Assembly (NCBI RefSeq): GCF_000685015.1
Contig: NZ_BAYA01000002.1
Coordinates: 1-64,000 of the forward strand
DNA: 64,000 bases
Reading direction: 5' to 3'
Origin: Paraburkholderia bannensis NBRC 103871
GTDB lineage: Bacteria; Pseudomonadota; Gammaproteobacteria; Burkholderiales; Burkholderiaceae
Position numbers and translations under genes: made by a program. Position 1 is the first letter of the stretch, and each line of letters starts with the position of its first letter. Of this stretch, positions 9,317 through 17,890 are shown one piece after another. The notes below the pieces were generated by a model. The model had not been told where the DNA came from and did not search any database. It saw only the letters and a program-made list of their open reading frames with translations.

Positions 9317-9479
9317 GCGAGCGCGGCGGCAATGGGAAAACGCCTCGGAAAACGGCGATGCAGGACACGCTACAACCGAGGCTTTCCCCGACTTGCACGG
9401 TCGTTCGATTAGCAAGAAAATGTGGCACAGGCGCATCCCTTGCGCACCCGTCCGAGTCCCCCACGCGCCAGGAGGAGAC

Positions 9480-9806
9480 ATGACACACGCCACCCACAGC
9501 GAGCATCAGCACTTCGCGAACTTTGCGGAGTTTTACCCGTTCTACCTGAGCGAACACAGCAACCTCATGTCGCGGCGGCTGCATTTCATCGGCTCGCTGG
9601 GCGTGATCGGCTGCATAGCCATGGCCATCGCCACCGGCATCTGGCTCTGGTTACCCGCCGCCGTGATCTGCGGCTACGGCTTTGCCTGGATCGGCCACTT
9701 CATGTTCGAGAAGAACCGCCCCGCCACCTTCCGCCATCCGTTCTACAGCCTGATGGGCGATTGGGTCATGTTCTCGGATATCTGTCGCGGGAAGATCTCG
9801 CTTTAG
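9480..9806 (+). CDS. Mpo1-like / DUF962 membrane protein
   Basis: 108 residues. The start ATG follows a strong AGGAGGAG ribosome-binding site. DUF962/Mpo1 proteins (yeast YGL010w family) are small membrane dioxygenase-like proteins; the yeast member acts in alpha-oxidation of 2-hydroxy fatty acids. Visible family traits are FAEFYPFYLSEHSN near residue 14, RRLHFIGS near 33, two transmembrane segments, a GHFMFEKNRPATFRHPFYSLMGD block, and conserved histidines. The bacterial substrate is not known. Confidence 0.85.
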   Translation: MTHATHSEHQHFANFAEFYPFYLSEHSNLMSRRLHFIGSLGVIGCIAMAIATGIWLWLPAAVICGYGFAWIGHFMFEKNRPATFRHPFYSLMGDWVMFSDICRGKISL

Positions 9807-9845
9807 CCCGTCTGCCCCAACGCCCGGACACCCCGGCGCAAGGCT

Positions 9846-11153
9846 TCACGCCGCCGGGTGCGGCAGTCCGGGCGGGTGACCGTTCGCTTCGGCCAGGCGC
9901 GCCAGTTCGCGGCGCGCCGCCAGCAACGAGGCCAGTGAAACCGACAGCTTGTCGTTTTCCAGCGCGCTCAGCAGCATCCCGGCATCGATATCGCTCGACT
10001 TCAGTTGATACGCCAGTTCCTTGCGATCGATGACAAAGCGCGCGTAGATGCGCTCCACCGAAATACGCGCCGGGTTGGCGATCAGCACGTAATGCGGCTG
10101 CGCGCCGTCCCGCTCCAGCTGCGCGATCAATTCGTCTTCTTCGAGGATATTCACCAGCCGCGTCACGGTGGCCAGGTCTCGGCGCAATAGCTGGGCAATC
10201 TGCTCGCTGTTCAGGCCGGGACTGCCGGCATCGCGCGTTTCGGCGAGACCGCCGAGCAATTCGAGCGCGTCCAGCAGGTCGCTGCCAGGAAAGCGCGGCC
10301 GGTTGAAACGGCCCGTACGGATCTCCGGCAACGCCGACGTAATCATCGCGCCCACCAGCGTGATGAACCAGCTCAGGTACATCCAGAGCAGGAACATCGG
10401 TGCCGCCGCGAACGCGCCATACACCGCCGTGTAAGTTGGAATCCGCCGCACGTAATAGCCGAAGCCGCGCTTGGCCAGTTCGAACGCCACGGCCGCCGCA
10501 ATCCCGCCGATCACCGCATCGCGCCATGCCACGCGGCAGTTCGGCATATAGACGTAGAGCATCGTGAAAGCCAGCGCCGTAAGCGGCAGCGACGCGCCGA
10601 TCAGCATCCAGTCGAACACCATCGAAACATGCTGTTCGGTGGCCAGCGCCAGCGAGCGCGTAAACAAATACGACGAAATCGACAGACTCACGCCGATCAA
10701 GATCGGCCCGAGCGTAAGAATCGCCCAGTACACCAGCACGCGCTGCGCGAAAGGCCGCGCCTTGCGCACGCGCCAGATGAGATTGAAGGCCGATTCGACC
10801 GTCATCATCGTCATGACGGACGTGACGAACAGCACGATCATGCCCATCGTCGTGAGGCCCTTGGCCTTGGACGCGAACTGGTTCAGGTAGAGGAAGATCT
10901 GGCTGTTGATCTGCGCCGGCATCAGGTGATCGGCGAGAAAACCCTGTAGCGAATTCTGGAACGACGCGAAGATGGGGAACGCCGTGAAGAGCGCGAAGGC
11001 GACCGTCGCCAGCGGCACGATGGCCAGCATGGTCGTAAACGTCAGGCTGCCCGCCACCTGCGCAATGCGATCCTCACGGCTGCGCCGCGCCGCGAAGCGC
11101 GCCAGCCGCTTCACGATATCCAGATCGATCCTTACTCTCGACAACACGTCCAT
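9846..11153 (-). CDS. YihY/BrkB-family inner membrane protein with C-terminal winged-helix-like region
   Basis: 435 residues from ATG 11153, which has a GAGAAGG ribosome-binding site; a longer frame to 11228 would add 25 poorly conserved residues and was not used. Residues about 40-300 contain six predicted transmembrane helices with the family blocks AGSLTFTTMLAIVPL and LLWMYLSWFITLVGAMITSAL. Residues about 310-380 look like a helix-turn-helix/winged-helix segment (LNSEQIAQLLRRDLATVTRLVNILEEDELI), the usual extended form in betaproteobacteria. YihY proteins were once mis-called ribonuclease BN; their true function is unresolved. The gene faces wrbA divergently. Confidence 0.88.
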   Translation of the reverse strand: MDVLSRVRIDLDIVKRLARFAARRSREDRIAQVAGSLTFTTMLAIVPLATVAFALFTAFPIFASFQNSLQGFLADHLMPAQINSQIFLYLNQFASKAKGLTTMGMIVLFVTSVMTMMTVESAFNLIWRVRKARPFAQRVLVYWAILTLGPILIGVSLSISSYLFTRSLALATEQHVSMVFDWMLIGASLPLTALAFTMLYVYMPNCRVAWRDAVIGGIAAAVAFELAKRGFGYYVRRIPTYTAVYGAFAAAPMFLLWMYLSWFITLVGAMITSALPEIRTGRFNRPRFPGSDLLDALELLGGLAETRDAGSPGLNSEQIAQLLRRDLATVTRLVNILEEDELIAQLERDGAQPHYVLIANPARISVERIYARFVIDRKELAYQLKSSDIDAGMLLSALENDKLSVSLASLLAARRELARLAEANGHPPGLPHPAA

Positions 11154-11257
11154 TGTCCAGCCTTCTCCAGACGGTGCGGCACGCCCCTGGCCTGTTGCCC
11201 GGCACGCCGCTGGAAACCCCGTGGGCACGCTGCGAAAACCGCGCCGAACCCAGACCC

Positions 11258-11895
<638 letters not shown>

Positions 11896-12005
11896 GCGGC
11901 GGGCCGCCCGACGTCACTGAAACGACCGGCGGGCGGTCTCCTGCCGATCACGCGCAGCCGCGCACTTTACCGTCATCGCAAAACTCGCGGCGCGAGCGCG
12001 TCCCG

Positions 12006-12398
12006 ATGACAACCTCACCCGCGCCTGTTGCCAAGCGAAGCTTCGCTGCGATGGGCGCATTCGTCGTGCTCGCCGCACTCACTGCACTATGCCTCGCCTG
12101 GGAGTGGCGCATCGCGCCGCTGCGGCCCGGAGGCAGCGCACTCGTGCTCAAGACGCTGCCGCTTGCAGCCGCGCTGCCCGGCGTATTCCGGCGCCGCCTC
12201 TACACCTTCCAGTGGGCATCGATGCTGGTGCTGCTCTACTTCGCCGAAGGCATCGTGCGCGGCATGACCGATCCGGCGCCCGGCGACATGCTCGGCTGGA
12301 TCGAGGTCGGGCTGTCGCTGGCGTTCTTCGGCTGCGCGCTCGCTTACGTCTCGCCGTTCAAACGCGCGGCGCGACGCGCCAAACGCGACGCCGGATAA
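12006..12398 (+). CDS. DUF2069 membrane protein
   Basis: 130 residues from ATG 12006. An in-frame ATG at 11892 overlaps the wrbA stop and would give 168 residues; the shorter form matches the usual family size and begins just before the first membrane segment, so it is preferred, but coupling to wrbA keeps the longer start possible. DUF2069 proteins are small inner-membrane proteins with about four transmembrane helices; here hydrophobic stretches occur at about residues 13-33, 44-60, 68-85 and 98-118. The function is unknown. The wrbA-DUF2069 neighbourhood is a recurring one in betaproteobacteria (recollection, not checked). Confidence 0.75.
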   Translation: MTTSPAPVAKRSFAAMGAFVVLAALTALCLAWEWRIAPLRPGGSALVLKTLPLAAALPGVFRRRLYTFQWASMLVLLYFAEGIVRGMTDPAPGDMLGWIEVGLSLAFFGCALAYVSPFKRAARRAKRDAG

Positions 12399-12559
12399 AA
12401 ACGCGAAGGTCGATGCAAGGCTCGCGCGAGGCGTGTCACACTAGGCTTTTCGCCAGCTATTGCGTGTAGTCGCGACAAGTCCGGCCGCATTCCCATGCCA
12501 GAGCGTGGCCTACGACCACCGATACGCAACACCGACACGCGCCGACACCCCACCGAGTC

Positions 12560-13987
12560 ATGACCCAATCCGTTCCGCAAGCCTTCCTTGACGCCTGCGC
12601 CGCCGCGGTCGGCGCGCAGCACGTGCTGACCGACGCCCACGACACCGCGCCCTACGTCGCCGACTGGCGCAAGCGCTATCAGGGCGCGACCTGCGCCGTG
12701 CTCTGCCCGTCCAGCGCCGAAGAAACCGCCGCCATCGTTAAGCTCGCGCACACGCACCGCGTCGCGCTTGTGCCGCAGGGCGGCAACACCGGCCTTGCGG
12801 GCGGCGCGACGCCCGACGCGAGCGGCCAGCAAGCCGTACTGAGCCTGCGCCGCCTGAACCGCGTGCGCGAAATCGACGCGCACAACAACACGATCACCGT
12901 CGAAGCCGGCGTGATCCTCGCCGAGGTGCAGGCGCGCGCCGCCGACGCCGGCCGCCTGTTCCCGCTTTCGCTCGCCGCCGAAGGCAGTTGCACGATCGGC
13001 GGCAATCTTTCGACCAATGCGGGCGGCACCGGCGTGCTGCGCTACGGCAACACGCGCGAGCTGTGCCTGGGGCTCGAAGTCGTGACGCCGCAAGGCGAGC
13101 TGTGGGACGGCCTGCGCGGGCTGCGCAAGGACAACACCGGCTACGATCTGCGCGATCTGTTTATCGGCGCGGAAGGCACGCTCGGCGTCATCACCGCAGC
13201 GGTCATGAAGCTGCACCCGCAGCCGGCGGCCAGCGTGACGGCGCTCGCGGCGCTTGGCTCGGCGCATGCGGCGCTCGATTTCCTCGCGCTCGCCCAGCGC
13301 TACGCGGGGCCGCTGCTCACCGGCTTCGAGCTGATGTCGGACTTCTGCATGCAACTCGTGGGCCGCCATTTCCCGCAACTGCGCTATCCGTTCGCCGAGC
13401 GCCACGCGCAGGTCGTGCTGCTCGAACTGTCCGACAACGAAAGCGAAGAACATGGCCGCGCCCTGTTCGAGCGCCTCATGGAAGCGGCGCTCGAACAGGG
13501 TGTCGTGGAAGACGCCGTGGTCGCAGAAAGCCTCGCGCAATCGCAGGCATTCTGGAATATCCGCGAGCACATTCCGCTCGCGCAGGCGCAGGAAGGCCTG
13601 AACGTGAAGCACGATATCGGCGTGCCGATTTCACGCATCGGCCATTTCATCGAGGAAACTGGCGCCGAGATCGCACGCGCGGTGCCAGGCGCGCGCATGG
13701 TGACGTTCGGCCATCTGGGCGACGGCAATCTGCACTACAACGTGCAGGCGCCTGAAGGCGGCGACCCGAAGCAGTTCCTCGCGGAGAACGAAAAGCTGCT
13801 CAACCGCATCGTCTACGACAGCGTCGCGCGTCATCGCGGCACGATCAGCGCGGAACACGGCCTCGGCCAGTTGAAGGTCGAAGAGAACGCACACTACAAG
13901 AGCGAAGTCGAGCTTGGCATGATGCGCGCGATCAAGACGGCGCTCGATCCGCTCAACCTGATGAATCCGGGCAAGGTGATTCGCTGA
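12560..13987 (+). CDS. FAD-binding 2-hydroxyacid dehydrogenase (GlcD / D-2-hydroxyglutarate dehydrogenase-like)
   Basis: 475 residues. The N-terminal FAD_binding_4 (PCMH-type) domain spans about residues 40-220, with VPQGGNTGLAGGATP near 72-86 and LSTNAGGTGVLRYGNTRELVLG-like text near 150. The C-terminal FAD-oxidase domain (about 225-475) ends with SAEHGLGQLK and DPLNLMNPGKV, which carry the metal/substrate-binding histidines of this family. These enzymes oxidise D-2-hydroxyacids (D-lactate, glycolate, D-2-hydroxyglutarate) and pass electrons to quinone or ETF; the exact substrate cannot be decided here. An ETF-QO gene lies at the window start but is not linked. Confidence 0.9.
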   Translation: MTQSVPQAFLDACAAAVGAQHVLTDAHDTAPYVADWRKRYQGATCAVLCPSSAEETAAIVKLAHTHRVALVPQGGNTGLAGGATPDASGQQAVLSLRRLNRVREIDAHNNTITVEAGVILAEVQARAADAGRLFPLSLAAEGSCTIGGNLSTNAGGTGVLRYGNTRELCLGLEVVTPQGELWDGLRGLRKDNTGYDLRDLFIGAEGTLGVITAAVMKLHPQPAASVTALAALGSAHAALDFLALAQRYAGPLLTGFELMSDFCMQLVGRHFPQLRYPFAERHAQVVLLELSDNESEEHGRALFERLMEAALEQGVVEDAVVAESLAQSQAFWNIREHIPLAQAQEGLNVKHDIGVPISRIGHFIEETGAEIARAVPGARMVTFGHLGDGNLHYNVQAPEGGDPKQFLAENEKLLNRIVYDSVARHRGTISAEHGLGQLKVEENAHYKSEVELGMMRAIKTALDPLNLMNPGKVIR

Positions 13988-14020
13988 CGCGAATCCCGCC
14001 CACCGCGAGGAGGCGACGAC

Positions 14021-14827
14021 GTGAAGATCCGCGTGCTGTCCGACCTGCATCTGGAGCATGACGAACCCGAGCTGATCCCGCACGCCGACGCCGACCTCGT
14101 CGTGCTCGCGGGCGACATCCACAATCACGGGCTCGGCCTGCGCTGGGCCGCCGAAACCTTCGATCCCCAGGTGCCCGTGATCTACGTGCCGGGCAATCAC
14201 GAGTACTACGACGGCGAACTCGGTGCGCTGGAGACGGCGATGCGCGACGCCGCCGCCTCGCTCGACAACGTGCACTTCCTGAACAACACGACGTATCTCG
14301 ATCCGGCGGGGCGCTTTCGCGTGCTGGGCACGACCTTGTGGGCCGACTTCGCGCTGTTCGGCGCCGACGACGCCGCGCGCGAAACCGCCATCGCGGCGGC
14401 GCTGCGCGTGATGCTCGACTTCAAGGGGTTGATTCAGGTTTCGTGGCCCGCGAGCCCCGAGGCGGGCGCGCGCGACTTCACGCCGGCGGATTCGCTGGCG
14501 TTGCACGCACAGGCGCGCGCATGGCTGGAGGCGGAACTGGCGAAGCCCTTCGCGGGCAAGACGATCGTGGTGACGCACCACGCGCCGCATCGGCTAAGCC
14601 TGGCGGCGCGTTATGCGAGCGATCCGGTATCGGCGGGATTCGTGAGCGACCTGGGCGCGCTGGTGGGCCCGCCCGCTGCGCTCTGGATCCATGGCCACAC
14701 GCATACCTGCTTCGATTACACCGTGGCTGGCACGCGCGTCGTGTGCAATCCGCGCGGCTATCGCGACCGGCGCAGCGGTCTGCCGGAGAATCCGGCGTTT
14801 GCGTGGGACAAGGTCGTGGAGATTTGA
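14021..14827 (+). CDS. Calcineurin-like metallophosphoesterase
   Basis: 268 residues with the full metal-binding motif series: DLHLEH at residues 7-12, GDIHNHG near 29, GNHEYYDG near 54, THHAPH near 185, and GHTHTCFDY near 225. A GAGGAGGCG ribosome-binding site precedes the ATG. Proteins of this type hydrolyse phosphodiesters or phosphomonoesters in the cytoplasm; there is no signal peptide. The substrate is unknown. It lies 33 bp after the FAD dehydrogenase and may be co-transcribed with it. Confidence 0.9.
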   Translation: MKIRVLSDLHLEHDEPELIPHADADLVVLAGDIHNHGLGLRWAAETFDPQVPVIYVPGNHEYYDGELGALETAMRDAAASLDNVHFLNNTTYLDPAGRFRVLGTTLWADFALFGADDAARETAIAAALRVMLDFKGLIQVSWPASPEAGARDFTPADSLALHAQARAWLEAELAKPFAGKTIVVTHHAPHRLSLAARYASDPVSAGFVSDLGALVGPPAALWIHGHTHTCFDYTVAGTRVVCNPRGYRDRRSGLPENPAFAWDKVVEI

Positions 14828-14880
14828 GCGGCGCAGCAGTGCATGCGCACACGCTCAAACAGGTCGATCATTCAGGTCGA

Positions 14881-15033
14881 TCAGCGCAGGCCGCGCGGTG
14901 CATCGACCGGGCGCTGCACGCGCAGCGTGACGGGCTGAAGCTGCGCGCGGCGCATACGCAGCAGGTCGCGCGACGCGGCAATGCCGATCAGGCCCATCAT
15001 CACGGCAATGCCGATCATCAAATGCGTATCCAT
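14881..15033 (-). CDS. Small (50-residue) single-pass membrane protein, hypothetical
   Basis: A complete small ORF: ATG 15033 is preceded by CGAGGA at proper distance, and TGA is at 14881-14883. The product starts MDTHLMIGIAVMMGLIGIAA, a clear hydrophobic helix, followed by a basic, Arg-rich tail of about 30 residues ending RGLR, so it should sit in the inner membrane with its C terminus in the cytoplasm by the positive-inside rule. No known family is recognised. It lies downstream of the LysR gene on the same strand (144 bp gap with two CTGTNACAG palindromes) and converges on the metallophosphoesterase gene. Confidence 0.6.
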   Translation of the reverse strand: MDTHLMIGIAVMMGLIGIAASRDLLRMRRAQLQPVTLRVQRPVDAPRGLR

Positions 15034-15131
15034 GGAAATCCTCGGGGTTCTGGCGAATTGGCGTTTCAGTGGCGCTACCTTATCAAGCCGCCGCGCGGCT
15101 GTGCGTAAGGAAGTGTTGCCAGAAGGCGAAG

Positions 15132-15150
15132 CTGTAACAGCCTGTCACAG
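15132..15150. promoter_or_regulatory. Two tandem CTGTNACAG palindromes
   Basis: CTGTAACAG (15132-15140) and CTGTCACAG (15142-15150) are separated by one base. They lie about 100 bp upstream of the 50-residue membrane-protein gene and just past the LysR stop. They could be a regulator site for the small gene or a weak 3' hairpin for LysR. Confidence 0.35.
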
Positions 15151-15177
15151 CACGCCCTCCCCGAGTATTAACGATGC

Positions 15178-16116
15178 TTACGTGCGCGCGAAACGGCGCA
15201 GTTCGGTCTGGTCTTTCGCGAGCGTCGCGGGCAGCGTCTCGCGCAGCATCTCGACCCACGTGCGGATCTTCGCGTCCAGATACTGACGCGACGGATACAT
15301 CGCGAACACCGTCATCTCCTGCGAGCGGTACTCGGGCAGGATCCACACAAGTTCGCCGCTGCGCAGCCCGCTGATCGCCGAATAGATCGGCAGCAGCCCC
15401 ACACCCATGCCTTCGCGCACGCCCACGGCCATCGCTTCGGCGACATTCACCTGGAAGGTCGCCGGGCCAAGGTCGATCGTTTCGGCGCCCTGCGGCCCGG
15501 TGAACTGCCATTGCGACGCAGGGAAGACCGGCGTCACCAGTTGCAGGCAGCGGTGATTCGCGAGGTCGTGCGGCGTCTGCGGCACGCCGTAGCGCTCCAG
15601 ATAGGCGGGCGACGCGCAGGCGATGCTGAACGCGCTCGTCAGGCGCTGCGACACGAAGCCCGAATCCGGCAGGTCGGTGGCCAGCACCAGCGCCACGTCA
15701 TACCCCTCGTCGAGCAGGTCGGGCATGCGCTGGGCGAGCGTCAATTCGATATGGACGTCGGGGTATTGCGCCTGATACTGCCCCACCGCCGGCACCACAT
15801 AGTGCTGGCCGAAGCTCGTCATGGCGTGAACCTTGAGCTTGCCCGACGGGCGTGCATGCGCGTCGCCGGCTTCGGCTTCCGCCTGGTCCACGTAGGCCAG
15901 GATCTGCTCGCAGCGCTGCAGATAACGCTCGCCGGCCTCGGTGAGCGCGATGCGGCGCGTCGTGCGGTTCAGAAGGCGCGTGCGCAGGTGCGCCTCCAGG
16001 TCGGAGACCGCGCGCGACGCATAAGCCGTCGTCGTATTCAGGTGCTGGGCGGCGCCGGTAAAGCTGCCCGCCTCGACCACCCGGACGAATACACGCATGT
16101 TTTGAAGCGTATCCAT
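15178..16116 (-). CDS. LysR-type transcriptional regulator, divergent to the efflux operon
   Basis: 312 residues. The N-terminal winged helix-turn-helix spans about residues 3-62 (MRVFVRVVEAGSFTGAAQHL...RAVSDLEAHLRTRLLNRTTRR), followed by a linker helix and a periplasmic-binding-protein-like effector domain (about 90-300). It resembles the AaeR/CrgA-like subgroup. Divergent placement 155 bp from a NodT-FUSC-DUF1656-HlyD operon, with a perfect 12-bp inverted repeat between them, strongly suggests it controls that operon, probably in response to an aromatic acid (inference from AaeR/AaeXAB). Confidence 0.93.
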   Translation of the reverse strand: MDTLQNMRVFVRVVEAGSFTGAAQHLNTTTAYASRAVSDLEAHLRTRLLNRTTRRIALTEAGERYLQRCEQILAYVDQAEAEAGDAHARPSGKLKVHAMTSFGQHYVVPAVGQYQAQYPDVHIELTLAQRMPDLLDEGYDVALVLATDLPDSGFVSQRLTSAFSIACASPAYLERYGVPQTPHDLANHRCLQLVTPVFPASQWQFTGPQGAETIDLGPATFQVNVAEAMAVGVREGMGVGLLPIYSAISGLRSGELVWILPEYRSQEMTVFAMYPSRQYLDAKIRTWVEMLRETLPATLAKDQTELRRFART

Positions 16117-16172
16117 ACCAATCCTCTTTCTGACGGACGAATTGTTGCACGTTTTGCAAAATCAATTATCTC

Positions 16173-16209
16173 ATAACCGGTAAGAATGCCTTGCATCCTT
16201 ACCGGTTAT
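16173..16209. promoter_or_regulatory. Perfect 12-bp inverted repeat, probable LysR operator
   Basis: ATAACCGGTAAG (16173-16184) and its exact complement (16198-16209) are separated by 13 bp. The element sits directly upstream of a TATAAT at 16229-16234, the position expected for a LysR activation site of the efflux operon; it is also within range to autorepress the divergent LysR gene. Confidence 0.6.
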
Positions 16210-16228
16210 TCGCCAATCGAGCAAAAAA

Positions 16229-16234
16229 TATAAT
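16229..16234 (+). promoter_or_regulatory. -10 box of the efflux operon
   Basis: TATAAT 38 bp upstream of the GTG start of the outer-membrane component. The corresponding -35 (TTATTC, 17 bp away) is poor and abuts the inverted repeat, as in activator-dependent promoters. Confidence 0.55.
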
Positions 16235-16271
16235 GACGCACATCAATCTATAGCCGTTAAGGGAGTAAATC

Positions 16272-17879
16272 GTGCAGTCTCCGGTACCGAAAGGACTAGC
16301 CGTAGCCGCGGTTCTTACGTTCTCGTTGATAATCGCGGGATGCGCCAGTACCGGGGGGATCGCTCCTCAAGCAAAGCACGTCGAGGCGAGTGAACTGGAC
16401 GTGGGCTCGGCGATCCGCGCCGCCAACACCGACGCCAAGTGGCCCGCCAGCGACTGGTGGCGCGGCTACAACGACCCGCAGCTCAATACCTGGATCGAGG
16501 ATTCGATCTCGGGCAATCCGTCGCTCGCGGCTGCGCAGGCGCGCGTGCGCGAAGCGCGCTCGATGGCGGGCGTGGCCGAAGCCGGCCTGCTGCCGCAGAT
16601 CAACGGCAGCATGTCCGTGCAGCGCCAGCACTGGTCGGACAACATCTATTACGGGCCGGGCTCGCTTGCGAACTCGAACTCGTGGAACAACACCGCCACG
16701 CTCGGCCTCTCGTATCACCTCGACCTCTGGGGCCAGGACAAGAACAACGCCGAGCGCGCCCTCGACGTCGCGCACGCCACGGCCGCCGACGCGCGCGCCG
16801 CGCAGCTCGAACTCGAAGTCAACGTGACGCGCGCGTACATCGATATGTCGATGAACTACGCGCTGCTCGACATCGCGAAGCAGACGCTCGCCGAACAGCA
16901 GAAGGTGCTCGCCCTCGCGCAGCGCCGCCTGAAGGGCGGCATCGGCACGCAACTCGAAGTGAGCCAGGCCGAAACGCCGCTGCCCGAATACGAACGCCAG
17001 ATCGACTCGCTCGAAGAAGCGATCGCGCTGGGCAAGAACCAGCTCGCCGCGCTCGCGGGCAAGGGCCCCGGCGCGGGCGAAGCAATCCAGCGCCCGGCGC
17101 TCTCGCTTGGCGCACCGGCGGGCCTGCCTTCGGCGCTGCCCGCCGAACTCATCGGCCATCGCCCCGATATCGTGGCGGCGCGCTGGACGGTCGCCGCCCA
17201 GGCGCGCGGCATCGACGTCGCCCGTGCCGACTTCTATCCGAACATCAACCTGCTCATGTCGATGGGCGGCTATGCGGCTGCCGGCCCGATGTTCCAGTTC
17301 CTGAAGTCGATCAGCGGCAGCTATGCGGGCGGCCCCGCGCTGTCGCTGCCGATCTTCGACGGCGGCCGCCTGCGCTCGCAGCTCGGCGCGCAGTCGGCGG
17401 CTTACGACATCGCCGTCGACCAGTACAACCAGACGATCGTCACCGCGCTCAAGGAAATCGCCGATCAGGTGGTGCGCATGCGCTCGCTTGCGACCCAGGA
17501 AGACGACGCGCATCGCTCGGTCGCCGCCGCGCAGCGCAATTACGACCTGTCGCAGGAAGGCTATCGTCGCGGCCTGACCGACTACCTCAACGTGCTGATC
17601 GCGCAAACGCAGTTGCTGCGCGCGCAGGAAGGCGTCGCGCGCATCCAGGCCGAGCGCCTGACCGCGCACGCCACGCTCGTCGCAGCGCTGGGCGGCGGCG
17701 CGATCGATGCTGGAGCCGATCCCGCAGCCGCACCCGCCATCGCCAGCCCGACGGCCGCCGAGCAATTGCCCGCGCACGGCAAAAAGACCCGCGCCGTGCC
17801 GCTCGCGCCTGCCGCGCTGCTGACGCCGCGTTCGTCGGCTGACGACGCCAGCGGTAGCAACGCGGCTGCCAGCCACTGA
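16272..17879 (+). CDS. NodT-family outer-membrane efflux lipoprotein
   Basis: 535 residues starting at GTG 16272 with a GGGAG ribosome-binding site. The signal peptide ends in the lipobox LIIAGC (Cys24), so the mature protein is lipid-anchored to the outer membrane. Two TolC-like outer-membrane-efflux domains follow, with the typical DWWRGYNDPQLNTWIEDSI start near residue 58 and repeated long coiled-coil helices (around 185-260 and 390-470). The last about 60 residues are an Ala/Pro-rich extension. It provides the outer-membrane channel for the FUSC-DUF1656-HlyD genes downstream (gap of 11 bp to the FUSC gene). Confidence 0.93.
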   Translation: MQSPVPKGLAVAAVLTFSLIIAGCASTGGIAPQAKHVEASELDVGSAIRAANTDAKWPASDWWRGYNDPQLNTWIEDSISGNPSLAAAQARVREARSMAGVAEAGLLPQINGSMSVQRQHWSDNIYYGPGSLANSNSWNNTATLGLSYHLDLWGQDKNNAERALDVAHATAADARAAQLELEVNVTRAYIDMSMNYALLDIAKQTLAEQQKVLALAQRRLKGGIGTQLEVSQAETPLPEYERQIDSLEEAIALGKNQLAALAGKGPGAGEAIQRPALSLGAPAGLPSALPAELIGHRPDIVAARWTVAAQARGIDVARADFYPNINLLMSMGGYAAAGPMFQFLKSISGSYAGGPALSLPIFDGGRLRSQLGAQSAAYDIAVDQYNQTIVTALKEIADQVVRMRSLATQEDDAHRSVAAAQRNYDLSQEGYRRGLTDYLNVLIAQTQLLRAQEGVARIQAERLTAHATLVAALGGGAIDAGADPAAAPAIASPTAAEQLPAHGKKTRAVPLAPAALLTPRSSADDASGSNAAASH

Positions 17880-17890
17880 GGCGCGCGACG

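Noticed and set aside
11154-11228. 25-residue longer N terminus for the YihY-like protein
   Set aside because: The upstream part is not conserved in character, while ATG 11153 has a well-placed GAGAAGG.
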